52,747 nt of DNA from UBA5336 sp964625835. Its GTDB lineage: Bacteria; Pseudomonadota; Alphaproteobacteria; Caulobacterales; Hyphomonadaceae. The translations under genes and the position numbers were made by a program. The stretch spans positions 1-52,747 of the forward strand of contig CAZVES010000004.1 of the NCBI GenBank assembly GCA_964625835.1, read 5' to 3'. The notes under the pieces are model-generated. The model saw only the letters and a program-made list of their open reading frames with translations, made no database searches and was not told where the DNA came from. Positions 25,933 through 35,015 of this stretch are shown piece by piece; position 1 is the first letter of the stretch, and each line of letters starts with the position of its first letter.

Positions 25933-26435
25933 CCAATCTCCAGGTCATCATCGACGGCCTGCACCAGGCGGTTGGCCTTACGCATCATGCCGGAGGCGAA
26001 GGGAATGCCCGTAATCGACACCACCATGCCAGCCATGGTCGGGATGGTGGCGCGCGACACGCCGCCGGCCATGGCCTGGGCATCGGCGCCATCGGTCAGC
26101 GCCATGATATCGAACACCGTCACCATACCGGTCACCGTGCCAAGCAGACCAAGCAGGGGCGCGAGCGCCACAGTGGCCTTTGCCAGGATGATATTGTTTT
26201 CAGTTTTCTGACGCACCTCCGAGACAATCTTGTCCCGGACCCAGTGCGCCATCGTCGATTTGCGGTCGGAGCGCGATTGCCACTCCTCTACGGCATCCTT
26301 GGCCACCGCCTTGTGCGCGATATGGAAGTAGAACAGGCGCTCCAGGATCAGGGCCCACATGAAGAATGTGGTCACCGCGATCAGCAGCAGCACCGGTCCA
26401 CCCCGGTCGAGGAACCCCTGAATCTCAGCGATCAT
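25929..26435 (-). CDS. exbB: ExbB/MotA/TolQ-family proton channel protein
   Basis: From the ATG at 26435, which follows a GGGAGGG Shine-Dalgarno, the protein has 168 residues and three membrane helices: about 12-36, about 95-120 (VALAPLLGLLGTVTGMVTVF) and about 135-157. The APLLGLLGTVTGM motif is the family's conserved pore helix. A TTG six codons upstream is in frame but lies within the ribosome-binding region. In Vibrio TonB2 systems this small ExbB acts with TtpC and ExbD. The stop overlaps the first exbD gene. Confidence 0.94.
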   Translation of the reverse strand: MIAEIQGFLDRGGPVLLLIAVTTFFMWALILERLFYFHIAHKAVAKDAVEEWQSRSDRKSTMAHWVRDKIVSEVRQKTENNIILAKATVALAPLLGLLGTVTGMVTVFDIMALTDGADAQAMAGGVSRATIPTMAGMVVSITGIPFASGMMRKANRLVQAVDDDLEIG

Positions 26436-26468
26436 GGAAACCCTCCCGCGCAAGGGAAGCAGCGGCCA

Positions 26469-27908
26469 TCAGGCCACTGCTCCGCGGTTCTCAGACTCCG
26501 CACGCGTGGCCACCAGGCCAGCGGCCTGCTCATCGAGCATCTGCTGGTTGCCGCGAGCCATGGCCGCCGCAATGGCGTGCAGCAGGATGAGCGGAATGGC
26601 CGCCAGAAGACCGAGCACTGTGGTCACGAGTGCCACCGAGATACCGCCGGCCATCAGCTGCGGGTCGCCGGCACCATAATTCGTGATGGCGGTAAAGGTC
26701 AGGATCATGCCGACCACGGTTCCCAGAAGACCCACAAGTGGCGCGACCGCAGAGAGCACCTTGATGATCTCGTTGAAGCGCTCGATCTTTGGCGTTTCCT
26801 GGAGGATGGTCTCGTCCAGCTTGAGCTCGAGGGTCTCAAGATCGGCCGTCTTGTTGTCCTCATAGGTCGCGAACACTTTGGCCAGCGGGTTGCCCGTGCC
26901 GCCACGGCCCGATTGTGCCGTGCTGCGCATAGCTAACCCCTGCAGGAAGAGGGTGACGATCTTGAAGAGGCCGAGTGCGACGCCAATCGGGATCAGCACA
27001 AACAGGATGATCGTCCCGATGAAGCCACCATCGCGGGTCAGGCGCGTGCCCCAGCTCGGGATGTCGCCGAGGATGGCAAACAGGTCACCCTTTGACGGGT
27101 CCACCGGACCGCGCACAACCGCGTCTGAATTGTTCTCGATGGCGCTGACCACATCGCCCATGGCAGAGCGGTACGTCCCGCGGGGCTGGGCGCGGAAGGC
27201 GCGCAGGAATGGATCCGAACCAGCAAGCTCTGGCACTTCGACTTCCACGAAGCGCGGCGAGCCGTCGGTTGTCGCCGCTGTGAACACGCCGATCCGGGCA
27301 AGGTCCACAGGCATGTCCTCGCCTTCAGGACCAATGTTGGACACGTCCGCATTGAAGATTTTCACTTCCGACTGGGCGATCATTTCCTGAAGAATAGCCT
27401 TAGGCAGGCTGTCGAGGTCAGAGCGTGACGGGAGCGTGCGAGCCTGGGCGATCGAGGACAGCTGTTCCACGCGACCGGGATAATCGAAATTGGCCAGTGA
27501 TGCTCGGATCTGCGGCATTGTCTCGCCGGCGGCGGTCCGGAACTGACCAAGCAATTCGGAGAAGTCACCGGCTTCCGTGTCGAGTTGTGCCTGAAGCTCG
27601 CTGAGGCGGGCCTCGTTTTCGTCAAACTCGGCGCTCAGGGCCCGCCCGCGGGCTTCTGCTGCGGCCAGATCGGCGCGGGCATCGGCCAAGAGCGCAGATT
27701 GTTCATCGCGCGCCTGCTGGAACTCGCGCAGGCGGCGCTGGTTCTCGGCCGACAGTTCGGAACTGTCGCGCCGCACCCGCTCAAGGATTTCACCCAGCGA
27801 AGAGGCCTGCTGGGCCATGGCCGGTGCCGTGAAGGACGGAACCACGAAAGCTGAAAGCCCGAGCACCGCAGCGGCGCCGAGAGCTTTGAGGGAAAAGCGT
27901 TTGCTCAT
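26469..27908 (-). CDS. TtpC-like ExbB/TolQ protein with periplasmic extension
   Basis: The start at 27908 is preceded by GGAG and gives 479 residues. A signal peptide (about 1-33) is followed by a coiled-coil periplasmic domain (about 34-280, rich in Glu, Ala, Gln and Arg heptads), then three membrane helices in the ExbB order (about 290-318, then VAPLLVGLLGTVVGM-type sequence at about 390-412, and about 425-455). This long form is the hallmark of TtpC, required for TonB2-dependent transport in Vibrio. It lies between DUF3450 (28-base gap) and exbB (33-base gap), the same order as in the known clusters. The C-terminal tail ends in a short charged stretch. Confidence 0.9.
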   Translation of the reverse strand: MSKRFSLKALGAAAVLGLSAFVVPSFTAPAMAQQASSLGEILERVRRDSSELSAENQRRLREFQQARDEQSALLADARADLAAAEARGRALSAEFDENEARLSELQAQLDTEAGDFSELLGQFRTAAGETMPQIRASLANFDYPGRVEQLSSIAQARTLPSRSDLDSLPKAILQEMIAQSEVKIFNADVSNIGPEGEDMPVDLARIGVFTAATTDGSPRFVEVEVPELAGSDPFLRAFRAQPRGTYRSAMGDVVSAIENNSDAVVRGPVDPSKGDLFAILGDIPSWGTRLTRDGGFIGTIILFVLIPIGVALGLFKIVTLFLQGLAMRSTAQSGRGGTGNPLAKVFATYEDNKTADLETLELKLDETILQETPKIERFNEIIKVLSAVAPLVGLLGTVVGMILTFTAITNYGAGDPQLMAGGISVALVTTVLGLLAAIPLILLHAIAAAMARGNQQMLDEQAAGLVATRAESENRGAVA

Positions 27909-27936
27909 CTTGATATACTCCAAATCTCTCAAGGGC

Positions 27937-28710
27937 CTATTGAACGCTCAGCGGCGTCACAGGGGCGAACAGGACTTCCTGCTGCTTCTTGCCGGACGCC
28001 ACGCGGATCGCCTCGCGAATCGAAGCACGCATGCCGCCTTCTGTGATCGGCTCCCAGCTTCCGTTCGCTCGATTCCAGCGGGCTGCGCGGCGGTCATCTG
28101 GCGTCAGCCAGACCAAGGCCACACGTCCATACTGGAACATGTCCACAGTGGTTGGATTGCCGTCCACGTCCCGGGTCGTCTGCCAGGTATCAATGGTCGA
28201 GCCATACTCCATCTCGGCCTGGTAGGCCTGGATGATCAGACGGTATTTCTCGGGCGTTGCGACCTGGGGGTCGGCCATGGCGGCATCAAGGCCATCCAGG
28301 CGGGCCTGGCGAAGCTCCATCTTGAAGGGCAGGTCGGCCGCCACAAACGCTTTCAGGTCAGCGACCATGTCGATCAGCATCGGAACGGTTTCTGCCGTGA
28401 TCTCATCAATTCGGCCCAGCTGCTCGGTGAGGCTTTCAACCTCACGGCGCTGGCTTTCAACAACCTGCTCCTGCTGGCGGGCAAACAGCTCAGCCGCATC
28501 GCGCCGCTGGAGCAGAGTGCGAAATTCCCGCACCATTTCCGAGCGCTCATCATCGAGCTGGTTGATTTGTTGCTGCACTTGCTGGGCTCGCGTGGTGGCC
28601 TGCTGGCCAGTGTCCAGCGCATTACCGAGCTGGGCATGGGCGGTGGCACCCGCCGCCGAAATCAGCACGGCCGCAAGCAAACTGCGGGCCGGGGTCAGGA
28701 CTTTTCTCAT
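27937..28710 (-). CDS. DUF3450 periplasmic coiled-coil protein
   Basis: The 257-residue protein has a signal peptide (1-26, ending AHA) and a long coiled coil (about 35-105, for example QVQQQINQLDDERSEMVREF), then a folded domain with EYGSTIDTWQT and VALVWLTPDDRRAARWN. This matches DUF3450, which opens TonB2-type clusters in many marine proteobacteria and probably contacts the TtpC coiled coil; the exact role is not known. It is the first gene of the leftward operon, so the promoter should lie between 28711 and about 28870. Confidence 0.92.
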   Translation of the reverse strand: MRKVLTPARSLLAAVLISAAGATAHAQLGNALDTGQQATTRAQQVQQQINQLDDERSEMVREFRTLLQRRDAAELFARQQEQVVESQRREVESLTEQLGRIDEITAETVPMLIDMVADLKAFVAADLPFKMELRQARLDGLDAAMADPQVATPEKYRLIIQAYQAEMEYGSTIDTWQTTRDVDGNPTTVDMFQYGRVALVWLTPDDRRAARWNRANGSWEPITEGGMRASIREAIRVASGKKQQEVLFAPVTPLSVQ

Positions 28711-29166
28711 GAGGTCTGCCTCTCACTCACTCTTCAAATCGACGCAAGCCCGCAGCCTTCCCGTCCGGGAGGACCGCGCGATCCCGCGGAAAACTCTGTC
28801 TGACCGTCGCCCGCGGCGACAGCCTCTCATGCAGAACCACAACACACAAAGGCTCTGCCCAGTTTAAGAGAAAGCGAACTGCGCGAGGGCGCCCGTCACC
28901 TCCCAGATTGCAATCGGGGCTCTCCGCCCACTTTTCTCGCTCACGTGCCGCAACGCCTGCCCGAAACAGCAATGCCCCTGCGACTGAGGGACGCTATCAA
29001 CAGGCGCGAGGCGGATCAACTCGCTTAAACAATCCTTTAGGTAATTGAACAGACCGCGGCGAATTGGCAACAGTCTTCCTGCAAAACGCCCTGTGAAAGG
29101 CGAAGACATTCCGGAATGTGCGATTTACGGTGCGCTGGTGGAAGTTTTTTGTCGCGGGTTGTGCCG
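28711..29166. other. 456-base intergenic region without a supported gene
   Basis: The region lies between the TonB operon (leftward) and tRNA-Gln (also minus strand) and must contain the operon promoter, but I see no convincing -35/-10 pair. It holds a GTCGC/GCGAC hairpin at 28806-28820 and a perfect 14-bp palindrome ACATTCCGGAATGT at 29106-29119, which could be an operator. Short open frames here lack ribosome-binding sites and recognisable sequence. Confidence 0.6.
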
Positions 29167-29241
29167 TGGCTGGGGCGCCAGGATTCGAACCTGGGAATGC
29201 CGATACCAAAAACCGGTGCCTTACCACTTGGCGACGCCCCA
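29167..29241 (-). tRNA. tRNA-Gln (anticodon TTG)
   Basis: On the minus strand a full cloverleaf is present. The acceptor stem TGGGGCG pairs with CGCCCCA, the D-stem is GCC/GGC, the anticodon stem CCGGT/ATCGG encloses the loop TTTTGGT with anticodon TTG, and the T-arm is CCAGG-TTCGAAT-CCTGG. The discriminator is G (29170) and the CCA tail is encoded (29169-29167). It reads the Gln codon CAA (and CAG by wobble if modified). Confidence 0.97.
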
Positions 29242-29257
29242 ACACGGCAGACGCGCG

Positions 29258-29285
29258 ACATAGCCAAACCCATCGCACCTTGCAA
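29258..29285 (-). promoter_or_regulatory. Probable tRNA-Gln promoter
   Basis: On the minus strand TTGCAA (29285-29280) is separated by 16 bases from CTATGT (29263-29258). The predicted transcription start is about 10 bases before the tRNA 5' end. The -10 is only a moderate match. Confidence 0.35.
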
Positions 29286-29433
29286 GCGCCCGGCGCGTAT
29301 CAACGCAGCCCGACAATAAAAAAACTCGTTCTGCCTGCCGGGGGTTTACAAATTTCATTTTCGACCTTTATCATTTATCGATAAACCCGATCGCATCATG
29401 GTCGGACTTGAACCGATCAGGAGCCTGTTCGCG

Positions 29434-31188
29434 GTGAAAACATTTCTTCTTTCCATGGCCGGCGCTTTTGTCGCCATCTTTCTTTTCATACTTTTCTGCG
29501 TTGTCTTCCTCAGCGTGATCATCGGTGCGGCAGCCAGCAGTGACCCCCAACCGGACGAGATGATTCTCACACTCGACCTGCGCGAGGGCCTCACCGACCA
29601 GGCGCCCGTGTCCGGACTGGCGGCGTTTTCCAACCAGCAGGGTTTCACCGACCTTCTGGTGAAAATCGATACCGCTGCCACTGATGAAGATGTCAAGGGC
29701 CTGTTCATCCGCGCCAGCGAAGGCTCAGTCGGATCGGCGCGGGCTGAAGAGTTGCGCGATGCCCTCATCGATTTCCGCGGCAGCGGCAAATTCGTAATCG
29801 CCCACACCCAGGGTTCCCTGTTCTCATCGGGCCCGTCGGCCTATCGCGCCATCTCCGCGGCTGACGAGATCTGGATGCAGCCGGGCACTGACCTCGCTGT
29901 GACCGGTGTGTCGTTCGAAACGCAGTTCCTCAAGGGCCTGCTCGACAATCTTTCGATCACGGCCGAGATCGAGGCGCTTTACGAGTACAAGAACGCACCC
30001 AACACCTACAAGAACGAGACCTACACCGAGCCGCACCGGGAGGCCCTCGCCACCCTGGCCGAATCGCTCTGGTCGATTTCCCTGTCAGACATTGCCGAAG
30101 ACCGCGGCCTCCAGACGGCAAACCTGCGCTCACTCCTGGAGTCAGGCGTGATTCCCGCTGAGCAGGCCTTGGACCGGGCGCTGGTCGACTCGCTGGGCTG
30201 GCCTGTGGACGCGATTGATTCGGCAAAGTCACGCGCGGAAGGCGCTGAAATGGTCTCATTGGCGAGCTACACAGCGCCTTCGGCTCGCCCCGGCGCACCC
30301 ATGGTTGCTGTGGTTGGTGGCGAGGGCGCAATCGTCACAGGCGGTGGCAGTGATGATCCCTTCGCGTCCACGGTCGGCTTTGGCTCCGACCGGGTGGCGC
30401 GCGCCATTCTCGACGCCGGCGAAAACGAGCGCGTCGAGGCCATTGTCTTCCGCGTCGACAGCCCCGGCGGTTCGCCCACGGCATCTGACCAGATCTGGAA
30501 TGCCATCGAGCGCGTCCAGGCCGACGGGACACCGGTTGTGGTCTCCATGGGATCGGTGGCGGCCTCTGGCGGCTACTATGTCTCGGCTGGCGCAGACCAT
30601 ATTGTCGCCAGCAACACCACGATCACGGGGTCCATCGGCATTTTCGGCGGCAAACTGGCGATCGGCGAGGGGCTGCAGCGCATTGGCGTCAATGTCGAAG
30701 CCGTCACTGTGGGTGGCTCATGGACGGAGGCGTTCTCGGTCAACAGGTTCACCGATGAACAGCGCAAGGAAATGCTGGCCCTCCTGGAGCGCGGCTATGA
30801 CCGCTTCACGTCCATCGTCGCCGAAGGCCGCGATATGACCCAGGACGAGGTCCATGAGCATGCCCGCGGCCGGGTCTGGTCAGGCGCTGACGCCCTACAA
30901 AACGGACTTGTGGATTCCATTGGCGGTTTCCGAGAGGCCATCGAGGTGGCGAAGACAGCGGCCGGCATCGATGCTGAAACCGATGTGCAGCTTGTCTATT
31001 ATCCTGCGCGCCGCTCCGGTTTCGAGGCGCTGGAGGACTTCCTCGGCGTGTCCGCACAAACCGCCAGCACCGCAGCCCGGCTGAACGCCCTTGCCAGCGA
31101 TCCGCGTCTTTCGGCTCTCGTCACTGAACTGGAAGCGGCGCGGTCCGGAACCGTGCAGGCCCGCGAACCTGTCCTCATTGAGCGCTGA
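29434..31188 (+). CDS. sppA: Signal peptide peptidase SppA, 67K type
   Basis: I chose the GTG at 29434, which follows AGGAG by 10 bases and places the membrane anchor (LLSMAGAFVAIFLFILFCVV) at the N-terminus; the ATG at 29398 has no ribosome-binding site. The 584-residue protein has the tandem two-domain plan of long SppA. The catalytic dyad is visible: Lys186 in YEYKNAPNTYKNE and Ser378 in MGSVAASGGYYVSAGAD, with the GSIGIFGGK segment after it. SppA is an inner-membrane protease that degrades signal peptides left after secretion. It is monocistronic; the alpha/beta hydrolase gene converges with it after a 50-base gap. Confidence 0.94.
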   Translation: MKTFLLSMAGAFVAIFLFILFCVVFLSVIIGAAASSDPQPDEMILTLDLREGLTDQAPVSGLAAFSNQQGFTDLLVKIDTAATDEDVKGLFIRASEGSVGSARAEELRDALIDFRGSGKFVIAHTQGSLFSSGPSAYRAISAADEIWMQPGTDLAVTGVSFETQFLKGLLDNLSITAEIEALYEYKNAPNTYKNETYTEPHREALATLAESLWSISLSDIAEDRGLQTANLRSLLESGVIPAEQALDRALVDSLGWPVDAIDSAKSRAEGAEMVSLASYTAPSARPGAPMVAVVGGEGAIVTGGGSDDPFASTVGFGSDRVARAILDAGENERVEAIVFRVDSPGGSPTASDQIWNAIERVQADGTPVVVSMGSVAASGGYYVSAGADHIVASNTTITGSIGIFGGKLAIGEGLQRIGVNVEAVTVGGSWTEAFSVNRFTDEQRKEMLALLERGYDRFTSIVAEGRDMTQDEVHEHARGRVWSGADALQNGLVDSIGGFREAIEVAKTAAGIDAETDVQLVYYPARRSGFEALEDFLGVSAQTASTAARLNALASDPRLSALVTELEAARSGTVQAREPVLIER

Positions 31189-31238
31189 CGCGGCGCAGAT
31201 AGCGGCAGCGGCGCAAGAAATCCCGGGGCGGGCGAGAT

Positions 31239-32186
31239 TCAGATCTGCGCTCGCTCCAGCAACCGGTCGAACGCGGCCCAGAAATCGGCGCGCTTGTCGT
31301 CAGCCTCCATCAGGATTTCGTGCAGGGCCCTCTCGACCGTGATGTGTTCGCAATCCGGCAGCCACTGGCACACGCGCTCGTGGCTGCGATTGTCCACCAG
31401 TTTTTCCTCACCGGCAGAGGCGACGAGAACCGGAATGTTAATCGCCTCCAGCTTGGCCCTGCGCGCAAAGGTGCGCACGATAGCGAGCGAGGCGCCGAGC
31501 CAGCCCCAGGTGACAGGCCCAAGGCCAAGGTCCGGCGCGGCATCGACGAGGTCGCGGTGGACCTGCCAGCGGCGCTCGTCATGGGTGACGATGTTGTCCT
31601 TGAAGCGTTCCGGCGGGCCCGGCTGCTGGGCGTAGTCGCCGGAGCGGCCCATGGCGCGCATGGCCCATACAAGGTAGCGCATGCCGAAAATCCGGGTGCG
31701 CAGGCCCCACATGGGCGCGCAGAATGCCGCCGCATCCACTTTCACCAGTTGCTCAGAGATCGCCGCAAGGGCGATGGCCCCGCCCATGGAATGGGCCAGC
31801 GAGACATACGGCCGGGGCAGCTTGTCACCCAACTCGTCGAGCCCCCGACGCAGGGCGCCCATGAAGGTCTGGAAATCATCAATATGGCCTTTGGCACGAT
31901 CCTCCAGGAGGCGGTCTGACAGCCCCTGGCCCGGCCAGTCCAGGATCAGCGCGGCAAAGCCCCTGGCCTGGAGGTCGCGCGCCACCTCGAAATACTTCTC
32001 GATGAACTCGGTCCGCCCCGGGCAGACAATCACCGTCCCGCGGACCGTTTGCGGGCTCAGGGCCGGAACGAGACAGGCGCGCAAGCGCCGCCCGCCGGAG
32101 CCCGTGAACCAGACAAGCTCAGCGCCCTCAGGTCTTGGATTGCCCGGCACATCGACAAACTGCTTGAGATCAAGGACGTCGGCCAT
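31239..32186 (-). CDS. Alpha/beta hydrolase, lysophospholipase-like
   Basis: The 315-residue protein has the alpha/beta-hydrolase nucleophile elbow AHSMGG (Ser133), an oxyanion-side segment VCPGRTEFIEKYFEV, and the motif DWPGQGLSDR typical of the PldB/monoacylglycerol-lipase group. His near the C-terminus (ALHEILME) and the Asp/Glu before it (ASAGEEKLVDN) complete a plausible triad. There is no signal peptide. Substrates are probably lysophospholipids or monoacylglycerols, but this is only family-level inference. The SCP2 gene is 74 bases upstream on the same strand, so co-transcription is possible. Confidence 0.88.
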   Translation of the reverse strand: MADVLDLKQFVDVPGNPRPEGAELVWFTGSGGRRLRACLVPALSPQTVRGTVIVCPGRTEFIEKYFEVARDLQARGFAALILDWPGQGLSDRLLEDRAKGHIDDFQTFMGALRRGLDELGDKLPRPYVSLAHSMGGAIALAAISEQLVKVDAAAFCAPMWGLRTRIFGMRYLVWAMRAMGRSGDYAQQPGPPERFKDNIVTHDERRWQVHRDLVDAAPDLGLGPVTWGWLGASLAIVRTFARRAKLEAINIPVLVASAGEEKLVDNRSHERVCQWLPDCEHITVERALHEILMEADDKRADFWAAFDRLLERAQI

Positions 32187-32260
32187 TGGTCCACCCTACG
32201 CAAAAATGAAGGCCTGGCATAGCTGCCAGGCCCCCACTTGATCCTGTTGACCAGCCTGCC

Positions 32261-32563
32261 TTAGCTGAACTTGCTCATCAGAGACTGCAGCTGCATGGCG
32301 ACGGACATGTCGCCCTCCACTTTCAGCTTGCCTTGCATGAAGGCCATGGTGGCGTCCATGTCGCCGGCGGAGATCTTCTTGAAGTCGTCCCAGTCGACCT
32401 TGATGGTCGCGTCGGCATCGGCGTCCTCATTGGAGGCTGCGCCATCTGCACCGTTGATGAACAGCTTGCCAGCATCGCCGAAATCGAACTTCACCTTCTT
32501 GGTGAAGTCGCCTCCGCCACTGACGGCTTCATGGGCCTTGGATGTGAGTTCCTCGAGGGTCAT
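32261..32563 (-). CDS. SCP2 sterol-binding domain protein
   Basis: The start at 32563 follows GGAGG and gives 100 residues, exactly one SCP2 domain: FDFGDAGKLFINGADG, ATIKVDWDDFKKISAGDMD and the C-terminal MQGKLKVEGDMSVAMQLQ. SCP2 domains bind sterols, fatty acids or acyl-CoA in a hydrophobic tunnel. Single-domain bacterial copies are usually linked to lipid metabolism. The gene is divergent from the acyl-CoA carboxyltransferase gene 110 bases away and upstream of the hydrolase, which supports a lipid role. Confidence 0.93.
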   Translation of the reverse strand: MTLEELTSKAHEAVSGGGDFTKKVKFDFGDAGKLFINGADGAASNEDADADATIKVDWDDFKKISAGDMDATMAFMQGKLKVEGDMSVAMQLQSLMSKFS

Positions 32564-32673
32564 GCGTCGTCCTCCATGTTGATCGCATTTGTCGGCGATA
32601 AAGCAGGATGGACGGCGCGAACGCAAGAGGTAGCCGCTTGACCTGACCTAGAGTCAGTTCCTTTTCTGGTCCG

Positions 32674-34221
32674 ATGAGTTGGGAAAAGGCGATTGAAGAG
32701 CTGCGCCGGCGCGAACGCCTGGCCGAGGAGATGGGCGGCGAGGAGCCCGTGGCGCGCCAGCGCTCGCGCGGGAAACTCACTGTGCGCGAGCGTGTCAGCT
32801 TCCTGGCTGACCCGGGCAGCTTCCATGAGATCGGCAAGATTGCCGGCATGGCCACCTATGACGAGAAGGACGAACTTGTCGAGTTTCGCCCGTCCAATTC
32901 CGTCATGGGGCGCGCCAGGCTGAATGGCCGCCCAGCCGTGCTCCTCGCCGACGATTTCACCGTGCGCGGGGGCGCGGCCGATGCCTCGATCTGGCAGAAG
33001 ATGGTCCAGGCCATCAAGATGGCCGCCGAATACCACATGCCGCTTGTCCAGATGATCGACGGCACGGGCGGCGGCGGCAGTGTGAAGATGCTGGAGAAGG
33101 ACCCGCGCACCTATATACCCGAAACCCCTGGGTGGAACGAGATCAACCATGGCCTCACCCGCGTGCCCTTTGTCTCGCTAGCCCTCGGTCCCTGCGCGGG
33201 CATGGGCGCAGGCCGGGTCGCTGCGAGCCACTACAGCGTCATGGTCAAGGAGCTCAGCCAGGTCTTCGTGGCGGGCCCGCCCGTGAGCCGCGCCCTGGGC
33301 GAGGATGTGACCAAGGAAGAGCTGGGCGGCTGGGAAATACAGGCGCGCAATGGCACGGTGGACGACGTGGTCGACAGCGAGGCCGATGCCTTCATCGCCG
33401 CACGGCGGTTCCTGTCCTACCTGCCTTGCAGCGTCGACAGCCTGGCCGAGCGCCAGTCCCCGGCCGACCATACCGACAGGCGCGAGGAAAAGCTCATCTC
33501 CATCGTCCCGACCGATGGCACGACGCCCTACAAGCCGCGCACCATCATCGAAGCCACGGTGGACCGGGGCACCTTCTTCGAGATCGGCCGCCAATGGGGG
33601 CGCGGCATTGTCACCGGCCTGGCCCGCCTCGACGGCTATCCGGTGGCGATCCTCGCCGGCGATCCGTTCTACCTTGACGGGGCCTGGACTGCCGATGTCT
33701 GCGAGAAGGTCACACGGCACATGGACCTTGCCAGCCTGTTCCACCTGCCGGTCATCCACTTCGTCGATTGCCCGGGCTTTGCTGTAGGCGTGCGTCACGA
33801 GACGGCCGGCGTGACCCGGCGCGGCGTGCGGGCCATGAACGCAATCTACCAGTCCGGCGTACCGGTCTGCTCGGTCGTCATCCGCAAGGCCTACGGTCTG
33901 GCGGGCAGCGCGATGATGAACCAGTCGCGCACCAAGTGGCGCTATTGCTGGCCGTCGGGCGACTGGGGCTCGTTGCCCATGGCGGGGGGCATAGAGGCGG
34001 CCTTCCGCAAGGAGCTCGCCGAGGCCGAGGACCCCGCCGCGCTGGTCGCCCAGCTGAATGCGAAGTTCAAGGCCATCGCCTCGCCCTTCCGCACGGCCGA
34101 GAGTTTCTACGCCGAGGAGATCATCGATCCGCGCGACACACGGCCCCTCATCTGCGATTTCGTCCACCATGCCCAGCGGGCGCTGAAACCCGGCCAGTGG
34201 ACACCGTCTTGGCGACCTTGA
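32674..34221 (+). CDS. Acyl-CoA carboxylase carboxyltransferase (beta) subunit
   Basis: The 515-residue protein has the two crotonase-like halves of propionyl-/methylcrotonyl-CoA carboxylase beta subunits. The N-terminal half has GKLTVRERVSFLADPGSFHE and the CoA-site GTGGGGSVKML; the C-terminal half has IVTGLARLDGYPVAILAGDP and the biotin-side FVDCPGFAVGVRHE. It transfers carboxyl from biotin to an acyl-CoA. The partner biotin-carboxylase/BCCP subunit is not in the neighbourhood, so it must be encoded elsewhere. The substrate (propionyl, methylcrotonyl or another) cannot be decided. The ribosome-binding site is weak. Confidence 0.9.
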   Translation: MSWEKAIEELRRRERLAEEMGGEEPVARQRSRGKLTVRERVSFLADPGSFHEIGKIAGMATYDEKDELVEFRPSNSVMGRARLNGRPAVLLADDFTVRGGAADASIWQKMVQAIKMAAEYHMPLVQMIDGTGGGGSVKMLEKDPRTYIPETPGWNEINHGLTRVPFVSLALGPCAGMGAGRVAASHYSVMVKELSQVFVAGPPVSRALGEDVTKEELGGWEIQARNGTVDDVVDSEADAFIAARRFLSYLPCSVDSLAERQSPADHTDRREEKLISIVPTDGTTPYKPRTIIEATVDRGTFFEIGRQWGRGIVTGLARLDGYPVAILAGDPFYLDGAWTADVCEKVTRHMDLASLFHLPVIHFVDCPGFAVGVRHETAGVTRRGVRAMNAIYQSGVPVCSVVIRKAYGLAGSAMMNQSRTKWRYCWPSGDWGSLPMAGGIEAAFRKELAEAEDPAALVAQLNAKFKAIASPFRTAESFYAEEIIDPRDTRPLICDFVHHAQRALKPGQWTPSWRP

Positions 34222-34329
34222 GCTTTGGCGATCATGCGCCCCAACATGGTCACAGAACCGCCACTTGGATCGAATGATTTCTGCCGGTAAGACACGCTTC
34301 GCAGACATTCACCCAACCGGAGAAAACTG

Positions 34330-34995
34330 ATGATCCGACCCGCCCTGGCCTCGGCCTCGCTGGCCCTTCTGGCAGCCTGTGCCTCGACCACAACCACACA
34401 GCCGGCCGATCCCGCCATCGCCGTCGAACCGCCGGTCGAAGCAGCAGACCTCGCCGACAGCCCGTTCGAGCTGGCCATGAGCACGGTCTCATCGCTGGAG
34501 GAAGCCGGCAACGAGCAGACCGCCATCGACCGGCTGACCCAGCTTCTCGGCGACCCGTCCCTCGACCCCGCCCAGCGAATGCTGGCCCTCGAGCGCCGCG
34601 CGATCCTGCGAGCCGGCGAGGGCAATGATGTTTTCGGCGCGATCGACGACTATACCGCCCTCCTTGAAATGGACGGGCTCACCATGGACCAGGAAGTGGC
34701 CTACACCGAAGCGCGCGACGTCTTGCGCGGCGAGGCGACCTCGCTGAACTTCCTGCTCGATCAGGGCAATCTCTCGCGCACCGAGCGCTTCGAGACCCTC
34801 TTCCGCCTTGGCCAGCACCAGGATGCCATGGACTACATGCTCGCCAACAGCCTGACGCCGGAGAACGGCTATCTCGTCGATATGTACCAGATGGGCTTCT
34901 TGTGTGAGGGCGATGAGTATGGCGGCCCGGTCTACAGCGCGGTCGAGCCCGACGGTACGCCGCGTTCACTGCAATATTGCGACTTCGGCAAATAA
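34330..34995 (+). CDS. Lipoprotein with TPR-like helices, unknown
   Basis: The 221-residue protein has a lipoprotein signal (lipobox LAAC, Cys17), a Thr/Pro/Ala linker and then helices with TPR-like spacing (EEAGNEQTAIDRLTQLLGD, LALERRAILRAGEGNDVFGA). The last 40 residues contain two cysteines (FLCEGDEYGG and LQYCDFGK). A GGAGAA sequence precedes the ATG. I do not recognise a specific family. A strong terminator follows at 35016-35051. Confidence 0.75.
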   Translation: MIRPALASASLALLAACASTTTTQPADPAIAVEPPVEAADLADSPFELAMSTVSSLEEAGNEQTAIDRLTQLLGDPSLDPAQRMLALERRAILRAGEGNDVFGAIDDYTALLEMDGLTMDQEVAYTEARDVLRGEATSLNFLLDQGNLSRTERFETLFRLGQHQDAMDYMLANSLTPENGYLVDMYQMGFLCEGDEYGGPVYSAVEPDGTPRSLQYCDFGK

Positions 34996-35015
34996 CGCCT
35001 GTCCGGGGCAGAACG

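Noticed and set aside
28864..29109. 81-residue minus-strand frame in the gene-free stretch
   Set aside because: No ribosome-binding site, no recognised sequence and no conserved pattern; not enough to call a gene.
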